From positions 781,710 through 845,709 of the forward strand of contig MNCI01023362.1 in NCBI GenBank assembly GCA_015680685.1: 64,000 bases of DNA, read 5' to 3'. Positions 36,214 through 46,439 of the stretch are shown here, piece after piece. The notes below the pieces were generated by a model. The model ran no database searches, was not told the DNA's origin, and saw nothing but the letters and a program-made list of their open reading frames with translations. How positions within the stretch are numbered: the first letter of the stretch is position 1; every line of letters begins with the position of its first letter. The position numbers were made by a program, and so were the translations under genes. This DNA is from Gnetum montanum. Taxonomy: Eukaryota; Streptophyta; Gnetopsida; Gnetales; Gnetaceae.

Positions 36214-37131
36214 TGATAAGCATCAAAGTATCATGTCAATAGGGCCTCATTTACATGGTGTTGCCTCATCAACGGGGCCACATCGATGTAGTGTTTATTA
36301 CATCTATGAGGCCTTGTTGACACAGTACTGTAGCAAAAACTATAAGTACAATCTCCTAGTCATGTTTATGGGATATATAAGTCATAGTAGAAGTAGAGAT
36401 ATTCTAGTTTGTACATTTGAAAGTTAGAATATTTATCTAAGTGCTTGCAATAGGTGTTAGAAAGTGTACATATATTTATTTGAGCATTGTTGTACCTGAA
36501 CCATACTAGTGTGTATGGCAATAAAGATGAGCCTTTTGATCAAACCTTGCAACACTTAGAATAGATTAATGATTTATTTATGCATTTATTTTTTTCATGA
36601 AATATGCAATTAATTAAGATAAATTAGACTTTAAGTGATTAGTTAATTAATTAATCTAAATAGATTAAGTACATAAGTATGATCACTTTGAGTGTAAACA
36701 TGTATTCACTCGGTAATCCCAACAACATTATTACTTGGTGTGTTCAGTAGCATAGCACTTGGTAACCTAGTAGTGGATACATAGGTTTAGGATGTGTATA
36801 GAAAGTAGGAATAGATGCTTATGTTAGGATTAGTTAGAGACTAGTTAAGTGGTTAGATTAGATTAGTTGTTAAATTATTCCATCTCTCTACTCTAAGCAC
36901 CAAAGAACATAGAACATAAAAAAATAAAAATCATATGTCTCGATTACACTTAACCATACCTTTGTGCATCACAAGTGTAATTGGGAAGAAAAAGAATGAT
37001 GTTAGGGCAAGGTTCACTTTTCAGAAGACTAGTGTACTAGAAACTATAGAGTTCATGAAATTTGATCAAATTGCACATGACTGTTTTGTGATTTGTATGG
37101 TTGGGTGTAGGGGTACCTCAATTACTCATAA
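36214..37131 (+). repeat. 3' LTR of Athila-like element 14098-37131
   Basis: It aligns with 14098-15041 from TGATAAGCATCAAAG to CTCATAA, a changed CTCATCA. It carries the repeat array (36228-36330) and TATAAGTA (36341-36348). ATCCT follows directly. Confidence 0.9.
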
Positions 37132-37136
37132 ATCCT
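37132..37136 (+). other. Target site duplication ATCCT (right)
   Basis: Identical to 14093-14097. It fixes the end of the 3' LTR at 37131. Confidence 0.9.
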
Positions 37137-38210
37137 CATACCATTTCATTATGAAGATAAAAAATAATTAGCATGTATTTCATTATTGGATTACCTTGTA
37201 CTAATAGCAAGAAGGATTCTATCCTTGTGATCATAGTTCTTTTGATGAAAGCTTTCAACTTCTTCAGTATGAAAGTAACAGATACTATAGAAGAGATTAT
37301 TAAATTATTCTTAACAAATATTATCACATTGCATGAAGTTCTAAATAAGTATGTGTTAGACAAAGATTCTAAGTTTAATTCTAGATTTTGGTAATATTTT
37401 TAAAAGATTATGAGTGCTACACTAAATCTTAGCTTAGCATGTCACTATTAGGTAGATGGTAAGATAGGGAGAAAAAAATTATATTTTAGAGTATATGCTT
37501 CAAGCTTGTACTTTAGCCTACAAAAATAGTTGGGATAGAGTTCTTCTATTAGCAGTGTTCCTAGGCTAGTTTGAAAGAAACATCTTATAAAGTATAGTAT
37601 GGTAGACCTTATCATACATGTCTTTGTTAAAATTCTATAAGGGATAGATGAAGAAATAGAATAGACATCATTGAAGAGGCTCTAGAGTATATTAAAATCG
37701 TTAAATATAGATTGTAAGCTACTTAAGATAGATACATAAATTTTTTCAATAAGGGATGATCTTTGGAGTTCAACATTGGTGAAAAAGTTTTTCTCAAAGT
37801 TTCATCATTGAAAGGGATTATAAGGTTTAATAGAAAAGGAAAGTTAGCTTCTCATTACATTGGTACTTTCTTCAGTTTTAAGAAATGTTGAAGATTTTTT
37901 TTATCAACATAATTTTTCATAGTAGTTGCAGTCTATTCATGCTACCTTTTGTGTTTCTATGTTAAGGAAGTATGTTGTAGATATGAGGCAGAGGATAGAT
38001 TAGTAGGATTTTCACTTTTAACCTTATGTTAGTTCTGTAGATTGAAGAATTAATATCATAGAAAAAATGAAGAGAAATTTAAGAAGTAAGGTTATTCTAA
38101 TCATGAATGTTATCTAGGAAAGGCATGAAGCTTAGGAAGCAACATGGGAGGTGGAGAAAAATATGTATATCTCACAACCTAAGACTTTGTAGGAAGAAGG
38201 TTCTTAAGAG
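37132..38210 (+). pseudogene. pol 3' half (integrase core and C-terminus) of oldest element
   Basis: This continues the gene that stops at 14097. 37173-37394 is an open frame with YFIIGLPCTNSKKDS, VLLMKAF and LHEVLNKYVLDKDSKFNSRFW, the Ty3 integrase core (the usual first catalytic D of MDFI.GLP has become Y; the DKD..F.SRFW Asp is kept). The LNLSLACHY..DGK part follows near 37420-37460. The C-terminal end near 38110-38200 reads ATWEVEKNMYISQPKTL, the tail seen in Tekay/Del elements after a chromodomain-like fold. Several stops and shifts. Confidence 0.85.
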
Positions 38211-38218
38211 GGAGAATA
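38203..38218 (+). other. Polypurine tract of oldest element
   Basis: CTTAAGAGGGAGAATA sits directly before TGTAACAACC, the LTR start. Confidence 0.75.
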
Positions 38219-40413
38219 TGTAACAACCTTAACGTAGATACCCCTTCACCTTTGGTATGTTTGTGATTTAAACTCTTCAAGTCTATTTTAATAGCCTATG
38301 TCTTATATTTTATTAACCTTTATCTTTTGTTGGCTATGCTTGTGTGATTTGAGCTATGTTCCTTGTTATTTCCTTTTTAGTTACCTTATTATTTTAATAT
38401 TTATATTGATATTTATTTACTTGTTAGTATTTTTTAATACTTCATAGTAATTTGAAATTTTATTTTAAGTTTACCATATTCTCAATAAGCTCTTTTGTTG
38501 GAGTTTTAAGTTAGCAAGTATCAAGCACTAGATGAATTATTGGAACACTAGGTACTACTTTGGTTATGGTGTTATTTGTTTAGTTACTTTATATTCTTTT
38601 GTAAATAAATATTTTTATTTTTATTTTGTCTTTAATTTTTTAGCTTATTTTTTAGGAACTCTTGTAATAGTACCTTGGTAACTTATGTTTTGACCTTAGA
38701 CTTTGTTGTTAATTTGGTCTTAAACATAACTATTAGTTAATCCTTAGGGGGATACCTATTCGGCCAACATTAGATAGTAACCCATGTTAGTATATTATTT
38801 TTAGAAATATTTATTTATTTTATTCTATTATTCAAATATATCATTCGTTTACACAACCATCTCTTTCCTTTGCAAGAATAACTACCTATTAACTTTTTCA
38901 TTAGATATCATCCAATAGTTTTATCAACTTTAGGGAGATAGAACTGAAGAAGTATCATGTTATGTAATACTTACATCATAAGCTGTAGGAAACTAAAAAT
39001 ACTTTGATAACTATTACAACATAAATTAAAGAGCATAAATGTTGGAGCATAATGAGAATATTATATTATTCATTATGTTACTTCCATAAATTACATATAA
39101 ATCACCAACAAAACATATTTATAATATATACCTATAATTTGGTCAAGAGAATCTTATTTGTTAACAAGTAATAAGTTATTTGAATAAAAAATTTCATGAC
39201 TTCAGGATGAAGAACAAGATTTAAGGATTACAATTTTCATGAATTCTGGATGAAGAACAAGATTTTTGTATCACATTTTTCATACTGATGGGTTTTAGAA
39301 GAAAAATATTTGCATCAATTATTGTATGTTCTCATTCTCAGCCAAATTTTTATTTTTGTATGCTCTAATAGGCAATGCAAATTTGGTCGAGAATGAGAAC
39401 ATACAATAACCAATGCAAATATTTTTCTTCTAAAACCCATCGTTCTTTGTTCTAAAATTTGATACACAGATCTTGTTCTTTGTTTAGAAATCATGAAAAT
39501 TGTTATTCTTAAATCTTGTTCTTCATCTTGAAGTTGTGAAATTTTTTACTCAAATAATATATTATTTGTTAATGAATAAGATTCTCTTGGCCAAATTATA
39601 GAAATATATTATAAATATATAAGTTAGTATATTTTAGTCTCTGGATTATTTGGCCTAAAATTTGGATTAGCAATGCCTATGGAGGTTGCCTTTCTTGGTG
39701 GGTGTTCTAATAATCAATTAGTTTTTGGATATTAACTCTTTGCTTGGAACTACCTTTTATATAATTCAATTAGTTGTGATGAGGAGGAGATGGATAAATT
39801 CATGCTTAGATCCTTACTTAGATGCATTTTCTAGTTTAGCTATGAAATTCCTAGTTATTTGTTATTTTTCTTCTAAGCTATAATATTATATTGGGAGTTT
39901 TGTACTATGTAATTTGTTGGAAAGATTTGTATAGGTACTTTTTCTATCTTTGGTACACACATATCTTGGTCACAAATTTTATTTTGATAGAATTGATGAT
40001 TTTTGAGCTATTATTATCTTGTAGTTTTTGTTATCATTAGAGTTGAATGCCTTTGGATGTATTTATCATATTATGTATTTTTATGTTAAGTAATTTTATT
40101 CCATTATATTTTCTAGTATCTTATTAATGTTATTTTTAGCTTAGGCAATAGGGATTTATAGTACCTTATTATTGGGAAGGTTATGTTCTTTACACATGAG
40201 GCTATTGTCAGTGTTTTATAATGCTTTTATCTTTTTTTCCATAACATTTTTCTGCCCTTATGCACATGTCTTTATGAATTTATACTACTTTGCCTATTAT
40301 ATTTTTATGACATGTAACATTTTACATACATAGGTCTTTATGGTTTTTTTTTATATTTTTATATTTTTTAAATAATACCTTTTTAGCCTAAACCTAGTTA
40401 GTGAGGTGTTATA
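38219..40413 (+). repeat. 3' LTR of oldest Tekay-like element
   Basis: It starts TGTAACAACC after the polypurine tract. The end is placed at GAGGTGTTATA (40413), where TGTTACA would be usual. About 2.2 kb, including the foldback repeat at 39112-39625. No partner LTR exists in the window, so the right end is uncertain. Confidence 0.6.
39112..39625. repeat. Foldback repeat (MITE-like), about 514 bp
   Basis: The left arm 39112-39349 is the imperfect reverse complement of 39379-39625, with a loop of about 29 bp. Matching landmarks include ATAATTTGG.CAAGAGAATCTTATT and CTTGGCCAAATTATAG, AGAACAAGAT and ATCTTGTTCTT, and CATTCTCAGCCAAATTT and AAATTTGGTCGAGAATG. It lies inside an LTR. No clear target duplication was seen. 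Confidence 0.8.
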
Positions 40414-40684
40414 GAAGAATTTTGCCATAAATTGAGAAAAACTAAGGAAGAAAGAATATATTAAGTAGGCTCCTAACTACTAGAATCAAAATGTAATACA
40501 ATATGATCATGTAAATGAAGATCCTTACCATGGTTTTGTGATGAAAGCTTCATTCATATACCTAGAAAACTCAAATGAAAGCATCATTTAGATACCATTT
40601 CATATCACTTTGGTGGCATGAATTATAAGGATATTTAGCAAGATCAAAAAGTGATTCTAATAATCTTTCATAAATTATTCGAGC
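40414..40684. other. Spacer, no gene
   Basis: About 270 bp of flanking sequence between the oldest element's LTR and the chromovirus. Nothing was recognised. Confidence 0.5.
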
Positions 40685-40689
40685 TTCAT
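40685..40689 (+). other. Target site duplication TTCAT (left) of chromovirus
   Basis: TTCAT precedes TGTAATG. The same pentamer follows the right LTR at 50382-50386. Confidence 0.9.
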
Positions 40690-41201
40690 TGTAATGTCTC
40701 ATCCCTTGTTAAGGGTGGAAACAATTGTAAACAATGTAATTAACCTTCTAATGAGGGGGCACCTTATTATGAGGAGTTATGACTATTCATGTATCCCTTG
40801 GGAAAGGGTTTGACCTATGCCATGTAAGGTTTGGATTAGAGGTTGTGCTGAGCATGGAGTTGTGGAGCCTAGAGAGGAAACTAATAAGAGTTGGGTAAAG
40901 TGAGATAAAAAGGGACTAATCACCCCTTTAGTAGGACAGCCTAACCATGGTGGCAGTGTCAGATTATGTCTAAGGCTTAAGTGGCATAGGAAGATAATCC
41001 AAAAGGGCATTACAGTACTGTCTTCCATTAATATAAATTTTTCCATTTTCCTTGCTGAATTCTTTAGTACCAATTATTTATTTGCAAATTAATTCATTAT
41101 TTAAAGTATTTATAATATTTTTGGTATATTATCCATGAAAACGGTGAATGTAATAAATTAAGCATTCGTATTTTTATGACATCCAAGAATGGGATGTTAC
41201 A
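40690..41201 (+). repeat. 5' LTR of chromovirus
   Basis: It runs from TGTAATGTCTCATCCC to GGGATGTTACA, 512 bp. 40768-41201 aligns closely with 49946-50381. The TTCAT duplication and the adjacent primer site fix both ends. Confidence 0.92.
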
Positions 41202-41203
41202 TT

Positions 41204-41220
41204 TGGTATTAGAGAAAACC
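41204..41220 (+). other. Primer binding site, tRNA-Met type
   Basis: TGGTATTAGAGAAAACC two bases after the LTR end, one transition from TGGTATCAGAG. Confidence 0.85.
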
Positions 41221-41437
41221 ATGATTTAGGAACCAAAGTGGAAGAAAAACCTTATTTTATTATTATTGTTATCATAGAACACAAGTACATTTAGGAAAAA
41301 TAAAAATATGCAAGAAAATATTATTTTTTATTTTGTAATTAATAGGAGTGAGAGGAAGTACATCTAAGTAAGATATAAAAAAGGAAGAATAGGGGAAAGA
41401 AGTAGAATGGGAAAATAAAGAAAAAAGGAAACTATAA

Positions 41438-43374
41438 TTATTTGTTACTACCAAATGATTCAAGAATATCTATAACTATCTTCAATTGGGATTCTCTTTC
41501 TTCAATAGTAGCATCTGCTTTGCTAAGCATTGCTTTACATCTAGCTAGTCCATCACATAACTATTTGATATATTCGATTGCATGTCTTACTATAGCTATT
41601 GATTCTTGTTTTCTTTGAAGTTGAGTATTCAACATGTCCATCTGTATTGATCGATCATCCATGTCCTTTTGCCATTTCTTATCCCTTCTTTGTAGAAACA
41701 AAATTTAAATTATGAGTTATGAATAAATCAACAAACAAAGAAAAAAAATAGAGAAGAGAGAAAAGTGAGAAAAAAAAATTACCTGAAATCAATCATTATC
41801 AATTTGAAGAAAATGTGCACAAGTGTCTAGATGATGAGTATAACATGTTGTACTTTTCAACTCTCCTAAGAGTTGCTCTAGATTTTTTATAGCATCTAGA
41901 TCATCCTCAGGATTTGGATGCCAAGATGATGGAAGTCTAGCTTGTACTAAATCATAATTTACCTTGAAATTGCATGACTACCACTCCCATAGATGATAGA
42001 CATCCTCATAAATAGAATAGGGTTTGTTGTGAGAGATTCGTTGATTAATACGTTGAAGAAGCATAAGTTCTTCTTCAATAGTTGCCACTATCTTTCCCAT
42101 AGAATAAGAAGAACCAGAGATAGAGAAAGAAAAAACCATTGGAATAGATTCAAAAATTATTGTTGGTGCTACCTATGAAAGGGAACCTCTTCCAAGTGTT
42201 AGAGGAAAAGAAGGTATGAGTGGTGATCTAGGTGATGGTGGAATAGGAGTCTGTGCAGAAGTAGCACCTGCATTAGCTCTATCCATTTCCTGAATAAAGT
42301 ACTATCACTTCATAGACCTCCACAACAATTTTTTTTAATTAACGTCATACAAGAAAAAGAAGAAAGTGTTCAAAACTTTAAATAATTAAAATCTACCTCT
42401 GGTTGCTTTCCCTTATCACATCTTAAACTTTGTCAAGTTGGTTGGGATTACTGTTGAGCCTGTTGTTAAGTTGGTTGTCTCATAACTACTATACCACTAG
42501 AACTTTACCCAATATGTTGCTTTTGCAAAAGAAACTTATTAAAAAAATAAAAGAGAAAATATAAAAATATAGATAAGATATTAAACTAAGTAAATTATAT
42601 TTAAATATATACCTTAGGAGTAGAAACTGTGACTTGTTTTTGTGATTGAACCATACCAAAGGTCAAAGTACCTTGAATTTCTTCAACCTGTGCAACTTCA
42701 GCACTCTATGTTGGTTCATTTTGCAGCATATATTGCATTATCAAATACATAAAATAAAAACAAAATCAAGAAATAAGGAAATAATAAAAACATGAAAATA
42801 CCTCACTGATTTCCTCCTGATTCATAGCTTGCTATAAAGCTAGTTGACCTTTCTTGGCATCCATAATCTTACTCCTTATAACCCTCTTATCTTCAAGAAA
42901 TTTAGGGCATAACCAAGGATTGTAATGAGTAAAATGTTTCTTGGGATGATCATAACTTAAGATCACACACATGATCAAAGATATACAACATAGAGTATAG
43001 AATTTTGAAGGATTTTTTTGGGCAACAATAATTTTAATCATAGTAGTATACAAAGCAAAGAAAAAAGACATCACCCAATCATAAACCCTATCGATTATGG
43101 CACCATGAAGTAAGAAAATAAAATAAGAATTAACATTGGATTGTTGTCTATACCATAGAACCTTTCTACTGATGAATAAACATAAGTGAAAGTGAGCATC
43201 ATTAATGAAATATTTATGAAAAAATTGGTTTTTGTGAATGATGGAATCATTAACATAATTGGATAATTCTGTTTTACAAAAAGATTTAAGTTGTGGAGAA
43301 TAAGTTGAAGGAATCAATGGATCCTCTTTTTGCTGAAAGCCTAAGACTACTTTAATATCAAGAGGAAGGATCAT
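41438..43374 (-). pseudogene. Antisense five-exon gene in chromovirus leader, unknown protein
   Basis: On the minus strand, exon-like segments are joined by GT..AG introns: A 43374-42802 (ATG at 43374; donor GAG|GTATTT), B about 42707-42613, C 42519-42397, D 42289-41783, E 41687-41438 (stop TAA). Junctions A/B, B/C and C/D keep phase 0; D/E needs a one-base shift. Exon A encodes about 190 residues with only one TAG (42832), including LWYRQQSNVNSYFIFLLHG and IIDRVYDWVMSFFFALYTT. Exon D has about 168 codons with three stops. It begins MDRANAGATSAQTPIPPSP and later has WHPNPEDDLDAIKNLEQLL. Exon E is a Gln/Glu-rich coiled coil. The family is not recognised; a plant-mobile-domain-like origin is only a guess. 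Upstream frames to about 43600 may add coding sequence. Confidence 0.5.
42802..43374 (-). CDS. Exon A of antisense gene (180-codon open frame)
   Basis: This is the longest uninterrupted non-retroviral frame in the window: ATG at 43374, open to a TAG at 42834-42832, then readable for ten more codons (QAMNQEEISE) to the donor GAG|GTATTT. The middle is aromatic and hydrophobic (VYDWVMSFFFALYTT), followed by a Cys-containing stretch and a basic end (DKRVIRSKIMDAKKG). No catalytic motif was recognised. Conservation of a frame this long in a decayed element suggests that it was coding until recently. Confidence 0.45.
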
Positions 43375-44464
43375 TACTACTCTAAAAACTAATTGGAAAA
43401 TAGTAATTTCTTATTATCATAGTACTCAAACCACTCCAAGAGAAGACCCTTGCAATGGAAAAGTTTAAAAATTGGAAAATCTAGTAAATTGGCCAACCTA
43501 GAAGTGGTAAGGAACTAAAAACCATCCTTCCCAAGCAAGCTATGAACTTGATAAAAAGTAGTAAGGACATTATTTTGGTGTAAAAAATATTATTAGGCAA
43601 TAAAGAGCCACTACCTAAGGGGCCTGAGGTGAAACTTAACGTTTGGGAGCCATAAATTATTTATAATAGAAAATATTCAAGCTTCTTTGTTGACAATCTT
43701 TTGTTGGTATTAAGTTGTGATGAGTAAATCAGCCTACTTCTTATATTTATAATATAATCATAGAAATTTTAGGAAAAGAAAAGAGAAAGTATAACTTAAG
43801 ATAACAAAAGATTTAATAAAAGTTAACATATACTTTTCTTAAAAAGAAAAAGTTAACATTTACTTTTTGACTAACGTTAAATTTTTTAGATTTTATGATT
43901 TTTAGATTCACTAAAGTGGAGTTATCTATAGTTTAACATGAAGTACTTTATGAGACAATTCCAACCATACCAATTTCATCAAAATCCAATTTACGGTTTG
44001 GAAGATAAGATCATTTTTGGTTCACGTGCAGTTTAAAAATTTAAAATTAAAAAAATAATAATATAAAAATGATTTTTTAAAAGTTAAAAAAATAAAATTT
44101 AGAAAAAAGGATCTCAAGTTCAAACCCAAGTCCTATATATATATATATATATAATAAAAAAGTTTTTTGGCCTGTGGCTAGTCATAGCCAACCATGGCAA
44201 GGTTGCAGCCAGCCCACAACCAACTACAACTAGCCGCAAAAGGGTTGCAACTATAAGTTTAGCCCTTAGGGCTAGCCCCAAAATAGGGGTAGGAGAAATT
44301 ATGCTACATCACCATGATTTTTGTGCCACTTGTGCCATTGCTATCCCCTACCGTGTTGCTCATGTTGCTGTTGCCATCTCTAGTGCCCCTGTTGCCACCG
44401 CACAACCTGCTGCCCTACAATACACAACCTTGCCACATTACACTGTCTATTAGTGCCTCTCAAA
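43375..44464. other. Chromovirus leader, right of antisense gene
   Basis: 43375-43600 may hold upstream coding sequence of the antisense gene (minus strand, LEWFEYYDNKKLLFS). 44133-44152 is a (TA)n run. At 44256-44275 there is a near-perfect TAGCCCT-T-AGGGCTA palindrome. Most of the rest is A/T-rich and empty. Confidence 0.45.
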
Positions 44465-44618
44465 CCGCCCATCACTACCTCCTGAACCACCCATCATTGC
44501 TTCTTGCATTGCCCATCACTCCCTTTGGCACCATCCATCATCACCTCTCAAGTTTTCCATCATCACCTCTCATGCTATCTATCACCACCTTCTACACTAT
44601 CCATCATCACCTTTTGGC
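44465..44618 (+). repeat. 22-bp tandem repeat, seven copies
   Basis: Seven consecutive 22-base units share a CC-ATC-ATC-ACCTC-like core (for example CCATCCATCATCACCTCTC). The repeats keep their length exactly although single bases differ. They lie within a 133-codon frame (44314-44715, plus strand) that is open through all repeats and rich in His, Leu, Ser and Pro. Whether it is translated is unknown. Confidence 0.85.
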
Positions 44619-45229
44619 CATTGCACACACCTTGGAAGAGGTCATCCATCAATTGATGGAAAAAGTGAATTTTTTTCTGACAATTGATGGGAATTTTGAA
44701 ATTCTTGTCAACTAATAGAAATTTTTCAAATTTTTTTTTGCTCTTTTAAATGTTATTTTAAATAAAATACATGCTCAATTATTTACAAAAAATTCAAATT
44801 GTCATTATGGTAGTAACAGAAATAAAAAATTTGTAATTAAGTGCACACATCCTGGAGTAGAATTGGGATGGGTGACCTCTCAGGAAGTTTTGAAAAATGT
44901 GAAAATTGAGAAAACTTAAAATGACTCTAACTTTTGAATATGGAGTCTGTATTCAACCAAAAAAAAATTGATTCTAACAAATTTGAACCTTTTTGACTCA
45001 ATGAAATGGTTAAATTTAGCTTTTGGATTATAGAAAATTAGCTTTTAATTTATTGATTTAGGTCCCAAAAATAATTAGGATTTGGTACTCGATGAGAAAT
45101 CCATAACAGTTTAAACTTCTTTCATAATTGACTAAATGATTTTGAATCCCATAAAAAGGGCCATAGAGGCTAAGGATTCTCAACATCTATGATTTCTTCA
45201 ACTTACTGATGTCCAAAACCTAAAGAATA

Positions 45230-46320
45230 AATTGGAGAGAAATGGAAGCTTGAGTCAATGATCGAATAAATGCCCTTGAAGATCAAATTAATGAGATCAG
45301 GGGTGTTCAAGAAGAACTTTGACACTCAAATCAAAGGTTATAGAGATGCAAAATATGTCTGAAGAAATTAAGAAATTATCCCAAAATTTAGAGAATAAAT
45401 GGTCTGAAGTACAAGGAAAGATGGATTCCTTTGTAGACTCCATCAAGCAATTAATCGACCATCTTATTCAACTTTCCAATCCTATCCATAGTCTACCTAG
45501 AGAACAACATCAAGATCAACCACCCACTAGGAATCCACAACAAACACAACCTCCATTTGTTAGTGGACAAGATACTAAAATCTAGCTTGTAGACTGTAGA
45601 ATTGAAGCTGAAGGCATAGGATATGGGAACTGGCTTAATCCATCTAGAGAATCATTAACACAAGTTCATGCTAAGAAAGTAAAATTAGATCATTATGATG
45701 GAGCCCATGGATCTAGTGCTAAGGCAAAGGATTAGCTTGATACAATGAAAAATTACTTCAATATGTTGAATTTGCCAAGCCATGAATGTCTAGAAGTTCT
45801 CTTGTTGTATTTAAGAGGACTTGTAGGAACATGGTGGAATAGACTAAGATATTAATGTTTGATTACAAATTGGCTTAATTTTTGTCAAGATTTTGAATAG
45901 AAATTTGTTCCCAATTTTTTTTCTCAAAGAGCATAAAATGAGATTTGATTTCTTAAGGTTGGGAAAATGATTTGTAGATGATTACTACAAGGAATTTTGT
46001 GATCTTTCTCAGTATGTAAGTCACTGGGATGTGGGAGAATTAGCTTTAAAATTCATTGTAGGAATACATGATCAATTATGTCCCCAAAAATGAGCCCATA
46101 ATTCTCAAACTATTGATGAAGAATATAGAATTGCAAAGGATTATGAAAAATTAAATTAGATATGAGTGACGCTTCAACAAGCAACTCTATGAAAAACCAC
46201 TTTTGCACAAGCAATGGTAGAGGAGACAACAATAGAAAAAGCTCGATCAAGATCTAGATGTTTCTCTTGTAATGAAGATCATTTTAAACAAGATTGCCAA
46301 AAATTTTGAGCAAAAATACA
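45230..46320 (+). pseudogene. gag of chromovirus, broken
   Basis: A start is likely near 45240 (MEA*VNDRINALEDQINEIRGVQEEL). Frame 45319-45585 continues with QNLENKWSEVQGKMDSFV and a Gln/Pro-rich stretch. The gag core lies at about 45690-46170 (NYFNMLNLPSHECLEVLLLYLRG..GTWWN). The zinc knuckle CFSCNEDHFKQDC is near 46260-46300, with spacing C-x2-C-x3-H-x4-C (one residue short of the usual x4). At least eight stops interrupt it, several of them TAG. Confidence 0.75.
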
Positions 46321-46439
46321 AAGGACCAACCAAATCAAAAATTAGAAACCAAACCCAAACATGAACAAAGGAAAAATTCCAGCCTCTACCATAGCCATCA
46401 AGAAGATACCTGCATTAACTAAATTAGGTTTGCATAAAT

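Larger units (their letters stand above)
14098..37131 (+). mobile_element. Athila-like element with env-like ORF, host of a nested element
   Basis: Order on the plus strand: 5' LTR, tRNA-Asp-like primer site, gag, pol, PPT-like tract, spacer (split by the 21987-31898 insertion), promoter-like module, env-like ORF, polypurine tract and 3' LTR. Perfect 5-bp ATCCT duplications flank it. Without the 9.9-kb insertion it is about 13.1 kb. The RT box FMDDFSTYG, the DLGAS-type protease of its relatives and the tRNA-Asp-type primer site point to the Athila/Tat group. All genes carry several stops. Confidence 0.9.
12440..40413 (+). mobile_element. Oldest layer: 5'-truncated Tekay-like Ty3 element, split by 14098-37131
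   Basis: RT, RNase H and the integrase zinc finger lie at 12440-14097. The integrase core, C-terminal region, polypurine tract and 3' LTR resume at 37132-40413. Removing 14098-37131 (one ATCCT copy kept) brings the two halves of integrase together at the correct point. No gag, primer site or 5' LTR was found upstream of 12440, so the 5' part is deleted or beyond recognition. The TGTAACAACC LTR start after an AGAGGGAGAAT tract is typical of Tekay/Del-type chromoviruses. Confidence 0.85.

Noticed and set aside
38219-40413. Independent gene in the 2.2-kb region after the oldest element's integrase
   Set aside because: It has no long frames, begins at a polypurine tract with TGTAAC and is best read as the 3' LTR.
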